22,418 bases of DNA from JAGVSR01 sp046074825 (GTDB taxonomy: Bacteria > Pseudomonadota > Alphaproteobacteria > Rhizobiales > Hyphomicrobiaceae), in the NCBI GenBank assembly GCA_046074825.1, contig JBJTOZ010000147.1, positions 1 to 22,418 of the forward strand, in the 5' to 3' direction. The notes under the pieces are model-generated. The model saw only the letters and a list, made by a program, of their open reading frames with translations, made no database searches and had not been told where the DNA came from. This document shows positions 15,243 to 22,418 of this stretch, piece after piece (the stretch's first letter is position 1; the number at the start of each line of letters is the position of its first letter). The position numbers and the translations under genes were made by a program.

Positions 15243-16235
15243 TCAACTACGTCCCGCCTTCACACGAACACCAGGCGCTGGTCGTTCCAAAAGAATTTCC
15301 TTGCGAAAGCGATACAGTTTTGCAGGTCTCCCCCCAGTCTGAGTTTTGAGCTCACCCGTTGCTTCAACCAAGCCCCCCCCTTCAACAAGGCGTCGAAAAT
15401 TTTGTTTATGTAAATGCGGACCTAAAATTGCCTCAACTGTTCGCTGAAGTTCAAACAAGGTAAAACCAGGTTTCATTAATTCGAATATCAGCGGTCGATA
15501 TTTTATTTTGGCCCGCAAACGGCCAATAGCTGTCGCTAATATTCTTCTATGGTCATACTTCATCATACATCCCAGCTTGGGTTTTTTTGGCCATCGCTTT
15601 GCAGCTTCACGACCGTCCCTTAGAGCCTCTTCCACAAGTCCCGCCTCGTAAAGGAGCTCGTAGCGCTCAAGAACTTTCTCCTCATCCCAAGAAGTCCCGC
15701 CAGTTCCAAAGCATAAAAGAATACGTTCCTTCCGCTCCAAAGGTCTATTAGGTTCCGACTTGTTTTTCGGACGCTTTGACCATTCCTCTAATCTTGGAAG
15801 AATTTCATCCAGTATATTTGGTGGTCCACCTCTCCAGTCTTCCCATGGAAAGTAAGAATACCATCTGCGCCATGAGCTTCTTTGTGTGTTTTTGATTTTT
15901 GTCGCGTCGGTTAGGGCAAGGTAACCTATAGAAACAACGTGAGGGGTTAGATCTTCTAATTGTGCGTGCCGTCCCCTATCTCCAAATGAATAAAGCTGCT
16001 CAACATATCCAAGATCTATTCCAGCTTGATTTTGAACCCAAGAACGCAGACCAATTTCGAAGGTGCGATGTTCCAGTGGAGAGAAGGGACCTGAAGGTAA
16101 ACTGTCCTGCACTTCTCTAGCTTCTTTGTTCCCTGTCTCTGTTTCAGGGACAACAAGAACCATGGGTTCATTATCAATTACTGCAATGATAGCTGCGTTT
16201 AGACCTATTTCGATAACCTGAGTTTTTTTATTCAT
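15243..16235 (-). CDS. nadQ: NadQ-type transcriptional repressor of NAD synthesis (Nudix-like sensor plus winged helix)
   Basis: The 330-residue protein has an N-terminal Nudix-like domain (about 8-155) and a C-terminal winged helix (about 245-312) with FTLFELQRTVEAILG, HKQNFRRLVEGGG and TGGRPAKLYRF, closely like the DNA-binding half of NrtR. The place where a Nudix box should lie (about 48-72, containing LRSWVQNQAGI) lacks the catalytic REXXEE glutamates, so it probably senses a nucleotide rather than hydrolysing it. This architecture matches alphaproteobacterial NadQ. It lies upstream of nadABC on the same strand, and the spacer holds two matching palindromes. I see no similar palindrome ahead of nadQ itself, so autoregulation is not evident. 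A G8 run (C8 at 15373-15380) encodes the Gly-Gly-Gly of the wing region. The start codon ATG 16235 lacks a strong Shine-Dalgarno. Confidence 0.85.
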   Translation of the reverse strand: MNKKTQVIEIGLNAAIIAVIDNEPMVLVVPETETGNKEAREVQDSLPSGPFSPLEHRTFEIGLRSWVQNQAGIDLGYVEQLYSFGDRGRHAQLEDLTPHVVSIGYLALTDATKIKNTQRSSWRRWYSYFPWEDWRGGPPNILDEILPRLEEWSKRPKNKSEPNRPLERKERILLCFGTGGTSWDEEKVLERYELLYEAGLVEEALRDGREAAKRWPKKPKLGCMMKYDHRRILATAIGRLRAKIKYRPLIFELMKPGFTLFELQRTVEAILGPHLHKQNFRRLVEGGGLVEATGELKTQTGGRPAKLYRFRKEILLERPAPGVRVKAGRS

Positions 16236-16564
16236 TCTCTAAATGTTTCAATTTCCATAAGAGGGATGTCCAATTTCGGCTACCAAGATTTGCATTCATT
16301 TTTTTGATAGCATCCTAATGTTCAGAATTAAGGTCAAGAAGCAGGAAGACAGGAGATGAATATTTTATCTGCTGAATTTACTCCTTATAGAAATTTCTCT
16401 ATTTTGGAAAACATGTGTTAGAGCTTTAAACAAAGAATATGCATAATAAATCTATTTTCTTTTTTACCCAGTTAGCATTTAAACGTTGAAAATTTCATCG
16501 CTAATATTTTAAGAAATAAAAACCGCCAACTTTTAAAAATTCATGTCATAATAATTTTAAAAGT
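16236..16564. other. Intergenic region between nadQ and tag
   Basis: These 329 AT-rich bases lie downstream of tag and upstream of nadQ, both on the minus strand. Apart from the hairpin next to the tag stop, I see no RNA gene and no NadQ-like palindrome. A 21-codon frame (16356-16421, plus strand) with a purine-rich leader is too short to support. Confidence 0.5.
16530..16563 (-). repeat. AT-rich hairpin directly after the tag stop
   Basis: On the plus strand the arms are CTTTTAAAAATT (16530-16541) and AATTTTAAAAG (16553-16563); they pair over 11 bases with one bulged A. The hairpin begins two bases past the tag stop codon. It has almost no GC and no U-tract, so it may protect the 3' end of the transcript or act as a weak terminator. 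Confidence 0.4.
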
Positions 16565-17170
16565 CTATCCCTCAGAAAATTGAAACTTGCGCTGAAGATG
16601 AGCGCAGAATTCATGTCGAGGACATGAAATAAGGTGATCATTGACCATGCCAACAGATTGCATAAATGCGTACATTGTTGTCGGTCCGACAAAATGAAAG
16701 TTAGATTTTTTAAGGAGTTTTGATAGCTTAAGGGAGAGTGGAGTTGCCGTTGGTATGTCTTTTAAAGAACGGCGATTGTTTATAATTGGTTCATTGTTTA
16801 GTTGGGACCAAAGAAGTCTAGCAAAGCTTGTGTGCTCCGCAAGCGCGAGATACGCTCTTGCATTTTTAATTACTGCTTCAATTTTAAGTTGATTGCGAAC
16901 AATTCTCTTATCGTTCATCAATCTGAGAAGATCTTTTTTTTGGTAGGAAGCAATAGTTTTTGCATCAAAATTATCGAAAGCTGCCCTAAATGCTTCTCTT
17001 TTTTTAAGAATGATCAACCAAGACAATCCTGCCTGAAATCCTTCCAAGATAAGCTTTTCAAATAGAAACTGACTATTATTTTGAGGAATACCCCACTCTT
17101 CATCATGATAACGAGCATACTCTATGTTCTCAATTCCAGGCCAAGGACAACGAATATTGTTTTTTATCAT
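16565..17170 (-). CDS. tag: DNA-3-methyladenine glycosylase I
   Basis: This enzyme excises 3-methyladenine from alkylated DNA in base excision repair. I use ATG 17170, which has AGGAA six to seven bases upstream; a GTG at 17212 would add 14 residues before the conserved start. The 201-residue protein shows the zinc snap of the Tag family: Cys8 in RCPWPG, His22 in YARYHDEEWG, and His179 and Cys183 in VNDHLISCPRH, spaced as in E. coli Tag. The helical middle carries LILEGFQAGLSW, the family's base-binding segment, and FVGPTTMYAFMQSVG supplies the helix-hairpin-helix part. It lies 146 bases after ygfZ on the same strand. The assignment is secure. Confidence 0.96.
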   Translation of the reverse strand: MIKNNIRCPWPGIENIEYARYHDEEWGIPQNNSQFLFEKLILEGFQAGLSWLIILKKREAFRAAFDNFDAKTIASYQKKDLLRLMNDKRIVRNQLKIEAVIKNARAYLALAEHTSFARLLWSQLNNEPIINNRRSLKDIPTATPLSLKLSKLLKKSNFHFVGPTTMYAFMQSVGMVNDHLISCPRHEFCAHLQRKFQFSEG

Positions 17171-17316
17171 CAAACGTTCCTGCTTTAACCTTTGTATGAT
17201 GGATGAGGACACTTAAAAGTACTTTTTTGTTGTCCCCACTGTCTGCAATATCTACAAAATTAAAAAAATATCAAAGTGAGCCGTTTGCTTTTTTACGATC
17301 TTGCTGACTGCATTAA

Positions 17317-18153
17317 TTAAAGCCGAACCCAATTTGGAATTTCAATTTTCAGAGGATTACCCATAGAAAGGAGTTGAACGCCCTTTTTTTGGGCTTCATT
17401 AATCCAATCTACTCTCAAAAGGGCTAGCCCCAAAGATCCGTTCACTGATCCAATTCTACCAATTTCAATCTCGGCCGCAGAAACACTGGCCCCTTGTTGC
17501 AAGTGGCTTTCTCCAATCACAACAACAATTCTTTTTCGAATGACCGCTCGATGTTCCATGCGGGAAACAATTTCTTGTCCTATGTAGCACCCTTTAGAAA
17601 AGGAAAGGCCGTGTAAAAGGTCAAAAAGAGCTTCATGTGGGTATGTTTCACCAAAAATATAGTCTTTGCCACCTTCGGGCACCCCCAATCTAATACGATG
17701 CGCGTGATACTTTGAATCATCCTCAAAATCTATTCGAGTAACATTAGATGTTTTTTCGATCAAAGATCTCCATCCAAGCATCTCTAACCGAGGATCGGTA
17801 AATGTCTGTTCTTCCCTTAACTTTAGATTATCGCCTTCTCCAAAGAATGCGATAACGTTATATTGATCAGAAAGATCTTCAATATGGATATCCGAGCGTA
17901 ATTTATAGAGATTAAGACGTCTTATGAGATCAACTGCTGAACTCTTGACAACATCAAAGATTACACCATCTCTGTCCTTAATAAGGATAAAATCAAACAG
18001 TACCTTACCTTGAGGACTTAAAAGTCCTGCATAAATTGATTTTTGCGTTTCCAAAAGAGAGACATCATTAGTAAGAAGTCCTTGCAAAAACTTAAAGGTG
18101 TCACTCCCTGTAATCCTAAGACAGCAGCGATCTTTTAACAAAGAAATATTCAT
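17317..18153 (-). CDS. ygfZ: YgfZ/IBA57-type folate-binding Fe-S cluster protein
   Basis: The 278-residue protein belongs to the GcvT-like folate-binding family that supports assembly or repair of 4Fe-4S enzymes. The hallmark KGCYIGQE is at about 187-194 with the conserved Cys189. The N-terminal half shows LKDRCCLRITG and FLQGLLTNDV, and SPQGKVLFDF, all typical. I prefer ATG 18153; the open frame reaches a TTG at 18228, but the extra 25 residues have no match to the family start. No good Shine-Dalgarno is visible, only GAG four to five bases ahead. It is divergent from pyrC. NadA in this window is itself a 4Fe-4S enzyme and could be a client, which is inference. Confidence 0.92.
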   Translation of the reverse strand: MNISLLKDRCCLRITGSDTFKFLQGLLTNDVSLLETQKSIYAGLLSPQGKVLFDFILIKDRDGVIFDVVKSSAVDLIRRLNLYKLRSDIHIEDLSDQYNVIAFFGEGDNLKLREEQTFTDPRLEMLGWRSLIEKTSNVTRIDFEDDSKYHAHRIRLGVPEGGKDYIFGETYPHEALFDLLHGLSFSKGCYIGQEIVSRMEHRAVIRKRIVVVIGESHLQQGASVSAAEIEIGRIGSVNGSLGLALLRVDWINEAQKKGVQLLSMGNPLKIEIPNWVRL

Positions 18154-18277
18154 GGTGCTCAAAACTATTATTTGGTTTTCATTCAGATTACTACTTAGGT
18201 AGGCAGAGGATATATCAAAGACAAGCAAGCTCTTCAGTTTTATTACTGAATAAGCAAAAGAAAAAGGGTTGAAAATC

Positions 18278-19606
18278 TTGAGTGCTTCTCATGATCTCGT
18301 AATACGCGGAGCAACCATTATCAATCATGATGGTATTGGTGAGAGAGATATAGCTATAACTCAAGGGCGCATATCAGCTCTTGGTCATCTTGGATCCGTC
18401 AAGGCAGCCGAAATTCTTGATGCAAAGGGCTTACATATTTTACCAGGCGTTATTGATACTCAGGTTCATTTTCGAGAACCCGGGATGACGCATAAAGAGG
18501 ATTTAGAAACAGGAAGCCGCTCAGCAGTTGCAGGTGGGGTTACTTCAGTTTTTGAAATGCCAAACACGCTTCCTTTAACAACATGTGAAAAGACACTAGC
18601 TAATAAGGTAGCAGCAGCTCGGAACCGCATGCTTTGCGATTTTGCTTTTTTTGTAGGAGGAACAAAAGAGAATATTGAAGATATTAAAAAGCTAGAAAAA
18701 TGTGAGGGGGCTGCAGGGATCAAAGTTTTCATGGGATCCTCAACCGGAGATCTTTTGGTTGATGATCTTCCCTCACTTGAGCGCATAATTTCTCGATTAT
18801 CTCGGCGGGCTTCTTTCCATGCTGAGGATGAGTCGAGATTAAATGAGCGCATGAATTTGCGTGTTCCTGGGGATCCTTCTTCTCATCCAATCTGGCGCGA
18901 TGAAAAAGCTGCACTGATTGCTACGCAAAATCTTGTTAGCTTGGCAGAAAAATATCGTCGTCGTGTTCATGTTCTCCATGTGTCCACGGCCGAAGAGATA
19001 GATTATTTGAAGGATCATAAGGATTGGGCAACTGTCGAGGTGACCCCTCAACATTTGACTTTGGAAGCACCTGCTTGTTATCAAGAATTGGGATCATATG
19101 CACAGATGAATCCTCCCATTCGCGATAGGCGCCACAAAGACCGAATTTGGTCAGCAGTGGAAAGTGGTGTCGTTGATGTTCTAGGTTCAGATCATGCTCC
19201 CCACACGCATGAGGAAAAACAAAAACCTTACCCTGCCTCTCATTCGGGTATGACAGGAGTTCAGACTTTACTCCCAATTATGCTAGATCATGTAAATGCT
19301 GGACGTTTGAGTTTGCAGCGTCTTATTGATTTGACAAGTCACGGCCCACAACGAATTTTTGGTATATGCGGGAAAGGTCGTATTGCGGTTGGGTGGGATG
19401 CTGATTTGTCCATCGTTGATTTGAAACGACGTGAAGTTATTACAAATAGTTGGATCAAAAGTCGGGTAGGTTGGACGCCCTATCATGGAAAAGAGGTAGT
19501 CGGTTGGCCCGTTGGCACAATAGTGCGTGGTCAGCGAGTCATGTGGGATGGAAAGTTAGTAGAAAAGGGTCAAGGACAACCCGTTCGTTTTTATGAGGGA
19601 TACTGA
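18278..19606 (+). CDS. pyrC: Dihydroorotase
   Basis: Dihydroorotase closes carbamoyl-aspartate to dihydroorotate in pyrimidine synthesis. There is no ATG near the conserved start. TTG 18278 has AGGG nine bases upstream and gives 442 residues; a TTG at 18269 touches that AGGG and is less likely. Metal-site elements are visible: DTQVHFREPG (60-69), carbamylated-type Lys149 in IKVFMGSSTG, His181 in SFHAEDES, His234 in VLHVST, and Asp305 in GSDHAPHTHEE. The first His of the usual HxH is Gln62, a variant I recall from other annotated dihydroorotases of this subgroup. The C-terminus (GKGRIAVGWDADLSIVDL) is the standard amidohydrolase ending. No pyrB is adjacent. A hydantoinase-like relative is possible but less likely. 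Confidence 0.9.
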   Translation: MSASHDLVIRGATIINHDGIGERDIAITQGRISALGHLGSVKAAEILDAKGLHILPGVIDTQVHFREPGMTHKEDLETGSRSAVAGGVTSVFEMPNTLPLTTCEKTLANKVAAARNRMLCDFAFFVGGTKENIEDIKKLEKCEGAAGIKVFMGSSTGDLLVDDLPSLERIISRLSRRASFHAEDESRLNERMNLRVPGDPSSHPIWRDEKAALIATQNLVSLAEKYRRRVHVLHVSTAEEIDYLKDHKDWATVEVTPQHLTLEAPACYQELGSYAQMNPPIRDRRHKDRIWSAVESGVVDVLGSDHAPHTHEEKQKPYPASHSGMTGVQTLLPIMLDHVNAGRLSLQRLIDLTSHGPQRIFGICGKGRIAVGWDADLSIVDLKRREVITNSWIKSRVGWTPYHGKEVVGWPVGTIVRGQRVMWDGKLVEKGQGQPVRFYEGY

Positions 19607-19700
19607 TTTAAGATTATCCCCAGAATAATAATATTGTTTCTTATTGAAAAGATTTTAACAGTTACCACTTAATTTTCATCTTATTGAGAAATGTTCAGAT

Positions 19701-20348
19701 ATGGATTTTATTCCAAATCCAATCATTATTCCTGTTGGCATCTTAATTGGATTTCTGGTTGCTGCTCCAGTAGGGCCAGTTAATCTTCTCTGTATTCATA
19801 GAACAATTCAAAGTGGTTTTTTTGGAAGTATTGCGGCCATCTTAGGAGCTGTTTTGGGTGATGGGCTTATTGCCTTTTGTGCAGCATTTGGAGTTGGAGC
19901 AATCTCTGGAGCGGTTGAGCATCATCGGATGACAATCCAAATTGTCGGTGGCATTGCACTCCTTTTCTATGGTTTCAAACTTTTCTTTTCCTCCCCTAGG
20001 ATCTTAACACAGGCTCAAAGCCATAAATTTAAAATCTCAATGCGGGATTTTATTTGGGATATTCCTCAAACCTTTTTACTAACTATAAGTAATCCGGGTG
20101 CCCTCTTAGGGCTTTTTGCAATTTTTGGAGGAATTTCTACGTTTGTTGATGTCCATTCAACAATCGATGCCATAACAATAGTTGCTTCGATCATTGTAGG
20201 AAGTCTTACATGGTGGTTTTTACTTTCGAGTTTTATATCGAAATTTAGATATTTAGTCGATACTCAAAACTTAATTATAATCAATCGGATTGCGAGCATA
20301 ATTCTTATTGGTTTTGGAGTTGTTCTGGTGGCGGAAATAATTTTTTAA
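19701..20348 (+). CDS. LysE/RhtB-family amino-acid exporter
   Basis: The 215-residue inner-membrane protein has six hydrophobic segments (about 8-28, 38-66, 72-92, 118-142, 150-178 and 192-213). The family signature appears near the N-terminus as APVGPVNLLCIHRTIQSG followed by GAVLGDG, and ISNPGALLGLFAIF occurs in the second half, as in LysE/RhtB translocators. These export amino acids such as lysine, homoserine or threonine using the proton gradient; the substrate here is unknown. It starts 94 bases after pyrC on the same strand, so co-transcription is possible but not shown. It converges with the 83-residue gene, and no strong terminator lies between them. Confidence 0.88.
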   Translation: MDFIPNPIIIPVGILIGFLVAAPVGPVNLLCIHRTIQSGFFGSIAAILGAVLGDGLIAFCAAFGVGAISGAVEHHRMTIQIVGGIALLFYGFKLFFSSPRILTQAQSHKFKISMRDFIWDIPQTFLLTISNPGALLGLFAIFGGISTFVDVHSTIDAITIVASIIVGSLTWWFLLSSFISKFRYLVDTQNLIIINRIASIILIGFGVVLVAEIIF

Positions 20349-20425
20349 ACTCAGTAGGGATTTATTATAAAGTCGATTTTCTTTTTTGATTTCGATCGTT
20401 GTTTTAAAATTATAAATCCTGAAGT

Positions 20426-20677
20426 TTAGTGAATTATTTTGTTCAAAGTAAACTCACCCTGTTTAAGTCTTCTTTCAAGACCTTTTGCAAGATCAACCAC
20501 AGCATCCTCTCCGTAAAGGGAAACCAGATCTGTTAAGGCTGCGAAAAGCGCTGCATAAGCCATTTGTTCTGAAGCAACCCCATTCCCAGTACCTTCATCC
20601 CAAGCAGCAAGAATAAGTCCGAGGGCTCTGAAACTATTGTCCTCGCTTTCAGCGAGCTTACGTAAATCTTCTTTCAT
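20426..20677 (-). CDS. Small acidic protein of unknown function (83 aa)
   Basis: I do not recognise this protein. It begins at ATG 20677 with GAGGA nine to ten bases upstream, a good ribosome binding site, which supports a real gene. The 83 residues look entirely helical: a charged start (MKEDLRKLAESED), a hydrophobic helix FRALGLILAAWDEGT, a second with MAYAALFAALTDLVSLYG, and an amphipathic end with AVVDLAKGLERRLKQG. There is no signal peptide; it is probably a soluble cytoplasmic helical bundle that may dimerise. It stands alone between the convergent exporter gene and the TIGR02301 gene. Confidence 0.72.
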   Translation of the reverse strand: MKEDLRKLAESEDNSFRALGLILAAWDEGTGNGVASEQMAYAALFAALTDLVSLYGEDAVVDLAKGLERRLKQGEFTLNKIIH

Positions 20678-20877
20678 AAGGCTTTTCCTCGTTATCGGGT
20701 GTTTTATATTTTAATTCTTTGATCTATACTTACTTACTGCCACATCGAGGTAATATTTTCAAACAACATTCATAAATGTTTATCACGGTTCTTTTTGTTT
20801 TTGGATTTCCATGCAAAATAAGGTAAATTTAACTCTACTAATATACCATAGTATCAATCGGTCTTGTTTCGTTCATC

Positions 20878-21333
20878 TTAAGGTGCGCGAATAACCATAG
20901 CCTCAGAAATATCAGCACTTTCAGCTAAAAAGCGCTCAATCGTAATCTGAGCAGTGGGAGTGCAGGTCGAATACATATGACTATAAGTGCGATATCCTTG
21001 GTTAAAACTGCGAGTAATAAGCGCCTTGCGCGCCGCATTTGATGTCTCGCTGTCAATTATGGACTGCATATGCTCACGCCATCGCTGACCGTCTTTTGCA
21101 CTGCAAAGTTCTCGTAAATAGTGAATGGCCCCTAGTAGTTCAGATAGCCTAAGGAGCTGCTTGTCATAGGGGCGCATTTCAGGTGCTGAAATAACATGAG
21201 TTGGGTATCTTACGCTTTCAAAAACTAAAAATAGTAAAATAAAAAAAAACTTGTTTTTTTTTCCTCCTGAAATTGAGCCTAGGCTTCGTAATACTTGAGA
21301 TAGGTATGGCATATCTTTTTCTAGTTCTGACAT
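20878..21333 (-). CDS. TIGR02301-family exported protein, unknown function
   Basis: The 151-residue protein has a hydrophobic segment (FFFILLFLVF, about 29-38) and a plausible signal cleavage near HVISA before PEMRPYD. The mature part has the family pattern: PYDKQLLRLSELLGAIHYLRELC, a WREHM segment, and FNQGYRTYSHMYSTCTPTA with two conserved-looking Cys. I recognise it as the TIGR02301 family, which I know mainly from alphaproteobacteria and which has no assigned function; a periplasmic location is likely. The start is uncertain: ATG 21333 has no Shine-Dalgarno and gives an unusually long 28-residue stretch before the hydrophobic core. Just before that core, the DNA reads AGGAGG, then an A9 run and soon a T9 run, with no usual start codon after it. 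Confidence 0.75.
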   Translation of the reverse strand: MSELEKDMPYLSQVLRSLGSISGGKKNKFFFILLFLVFESVRYPTHVISAPEMRPYDKQLLRLSELLGAIHYLRELCSAKDGQRWREHMQSIIDSETSNAARKALITRSFNQGYRTYSHMYSTCTPTAQITIERFLAESADISEAMVIRAP

Positions 21334-21509
21334 AAGTGTGATTATCTTTTAAATGCTTAAATAATAAATAGAAAATATATAATGTTATACTATATTAGAA
21401 AGGGGAAGAGAGACTTTTCAAAAAAGAAGCCTTCTTGTTCATAAATTTTTGTTTTTTTAAATTTTTAATGATGCTGAAATTTATTATTTGGGATGAGGAG
21501 CATTAATTT

Positions 21510-22403
21510 TTAGAGAAGTTTTCCAGGGTTGAGTATGTTTCTTGGATCCAAAGTAGATTTTATGCTGCGCATTAAATCCAGGTCAATTTGATTTTTAACT
21601 CTTCTCAATTCCTCTCTTTTCGCACGTCCAATTCCATGTTCTGCAGAAATAGATCCCCTCAACGAGCTTACCAAATCATGAATAGCTTCAGTAATTTTAG
21701 CCTCATATTTGAGGAACTCTAATTTATCCATTCCGATGGGTTGCGAAATATTATAATGAATATTGCCGTCTCCAATGTGCCCAAAAGGGACAGGCCTAGC
21801 TCCAGTACAAATTTCTGCAACAGTCAAAGCTGCCTTTTTCAAGAATTCAGGAATATTTTTAAGAGGTAAGGAAATATCATGTTTTATGGACCCCCCTTCT
21901 TTTTTTTGGGCTTCAGACATATTCTCACGGAGATTCCATAGGGTTGCTGCTTGTTGCGATGAGGAAACAAGAGACGCCTCTAGAACAAGAGCGCCACCCG
22001 CTGAACTTGATAAAAGATTTTCTAATAGGGTGTTTGCATAATTAGATTCAGATGTAGAGAGTTCGATAAGAACATAACAAGGAGCGGATGTATCCTTTAC
22101 CGGTTTTTTAGTAGATCCATGCTTGAGCGATAACAATAGTGCATCTCGAGACATAAATTCGAAGGATGTTAAATTTGAACCAGTTAGGCGTGTTGTTAAA
22201 TTAAATAATTTGAGAATGTCATCATAAGACCTAATAGAGATAAATGCTGTACCAATATCATTCGGTCGATTGAACAGCTTGAGAATAGCAGATGTGATAA
22301 TTCCAAGCGTCCCCTCAGATCCAATGAATAGATCTTTGAGTGAGTAGCCACTGTTATCTTTACTTAGGTCAGAAAGATGAGACCATATCGAGCGACATAT
22401 AGA
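21510..22403 (-). CDS. FAD-linked D-2-hydroxyacid dehydrogenase (GlcD/D2HGDH type), C-terminal part, frame broken at window edge
   Basis: About 297 residues are open in this frame. The end of the FAD-binding PCMH domain is visible as LSKDNSGYSLKDLFIGSEG then TLGIITSAILKLF, followed by the C-terminal FAD-oxidase domain with FGHIGDGNIHYNISQP, SAEHGIGRAKREEL and the terminal ILNPGKLL. These are the landmarks of flavoenzymes that oxidise D-lactate, glycolate or D-2-hydroxyglutarate; the His residues in HIGDGNIH and EHG are the usual metal and substrate ligands. The ATG at 22154 is internal, since homology continues above it. Upstream the frame meets TGA at 22404-22406, while another frame reads GERFDLYVA up to the window end, which matches the expected family sequence. 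The gene is therefore partial and probably frameshifted. Confidence 0.85.
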   Translation of the reverse strand, partial: SICRSIWSHLSDLSKDNSGYSLKDLFIGSEGTLGIITSAILKLFNRPNDIGTAFISIRSYDDILKLFNLTTRLTGSNLTSFEFMSRDALLLSLKHGSTKKPVKDTSAPCYVLIELSTSESNYANTLLENLLSSSAGGALVLEASLVSSSQQAATLWNLRENMSEAQKKEGGSIKHDISLPLKNIPEFLKKAALTVAEICTGARPVPFGHIGDGNIHYNISQPIGMDKLEFLKYEAKITEAIHDLVSSLRGSISAEHGIGRAKREELRRVKNQIDLDLMRSIKSTLDPRNILNPGKLL

Positions 22404-22418
22404 TCAAAGCGCTCACCG

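Noticed and set aside
16356..16421. 21-codon plus-strand frame with a purine-rich leader in the nadQ-tag spacer
   Set aside because: Too short to support without conservation, and AGGAG touches the ATG directly; AT-rich spacers produce such frames by chance.
20358..20419. 8-bp inverted repeat GGATTTAT / ATAAATCC between the exporter and the 83-aa gene
   Set aside because: The 46-base loop and AT-rich arms make a stable structure unlikely; chance is a sufficient explanation.

Overview
The window comes from a moderately AT-rich bacterial chromosome, almost certainly of an alphaproteobacterium. The main reasons are the TIGR02301-type periplasmic protein, the alphaproteobacterial NAD regulator NadQ (Nudix-like plus winged helix) beside nadABC, a TorF-type porin and a PchB-like chorismate mutase. 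Several features (AT-rich spacers, long homopolymers, at least one frame-broken biosynthetic gene) would fit a host-associated lineage such as Holosporales or a related group, but that placement is inference. I see no rRNA, tRNA, CRISPR array, phage gene or insertion sequence.

Layout. 1-1614 (+): 3' end of gatA, a short chorismate mutase-like gene and a small membrane protein gene, closely spaced and probably co-transcribed. 1620-4757 (-): a periplasmic glutathione peroxidase, a secreted glucosaminidase-like protein and an SDR with the pteridine reductase/FolM active site. 5110-5966 (+): a TorF-type porin with a clear terminator. 6022-8271 (-): an exported RNase T2 and an M20 dipeptidase. 8487-11174 (+): pyruvate phosphate dikinase. 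11387-16235 (-): nadQ followed by nadA-nadB-nadC, the de novo NAD block. 16565-18153 (-): 3-methyladenine glycosylase I and YgfZ. 18278-20348 (+): dihydroorotase and a LysE-type exporter. 20426-22418 (-): an 83-aa protein, a TIGR02301 protein and the C-terminal part of an FAD-linked D-2-hydroxyacid dehydrogenase that runs into the window edge with a broken frame.

The most coherent system is the NAD block. NadA, NadB and NadC convert L-aspartate to nicotinate mononucleotide. NadQ, encoded just upstream on the same strand, is the likely repressor. Between nadQ and nadA lie two sites of the form TATACTCA-N3-TGAGTATA, one perfect and one degenerate, 50 bp apart centre to centre; they are the likely NadQ operators. 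nadC is split by a +1 frameshift in a run of 11 A. Removing one A gives a 285-aa protein in which all the active-site residues keep a constant offset from the known enzyme, so this is a recent mutation, a sequencing error, or a site rescued by slippage.

A second pattern is homopolymers inside genes: three perfect G8/C8 tracts (porin signal peptide, ppdK, nadQ DNA-binding domain), the A11 in nadC, and an A9/T9 pair in the TIGR02301 gene.
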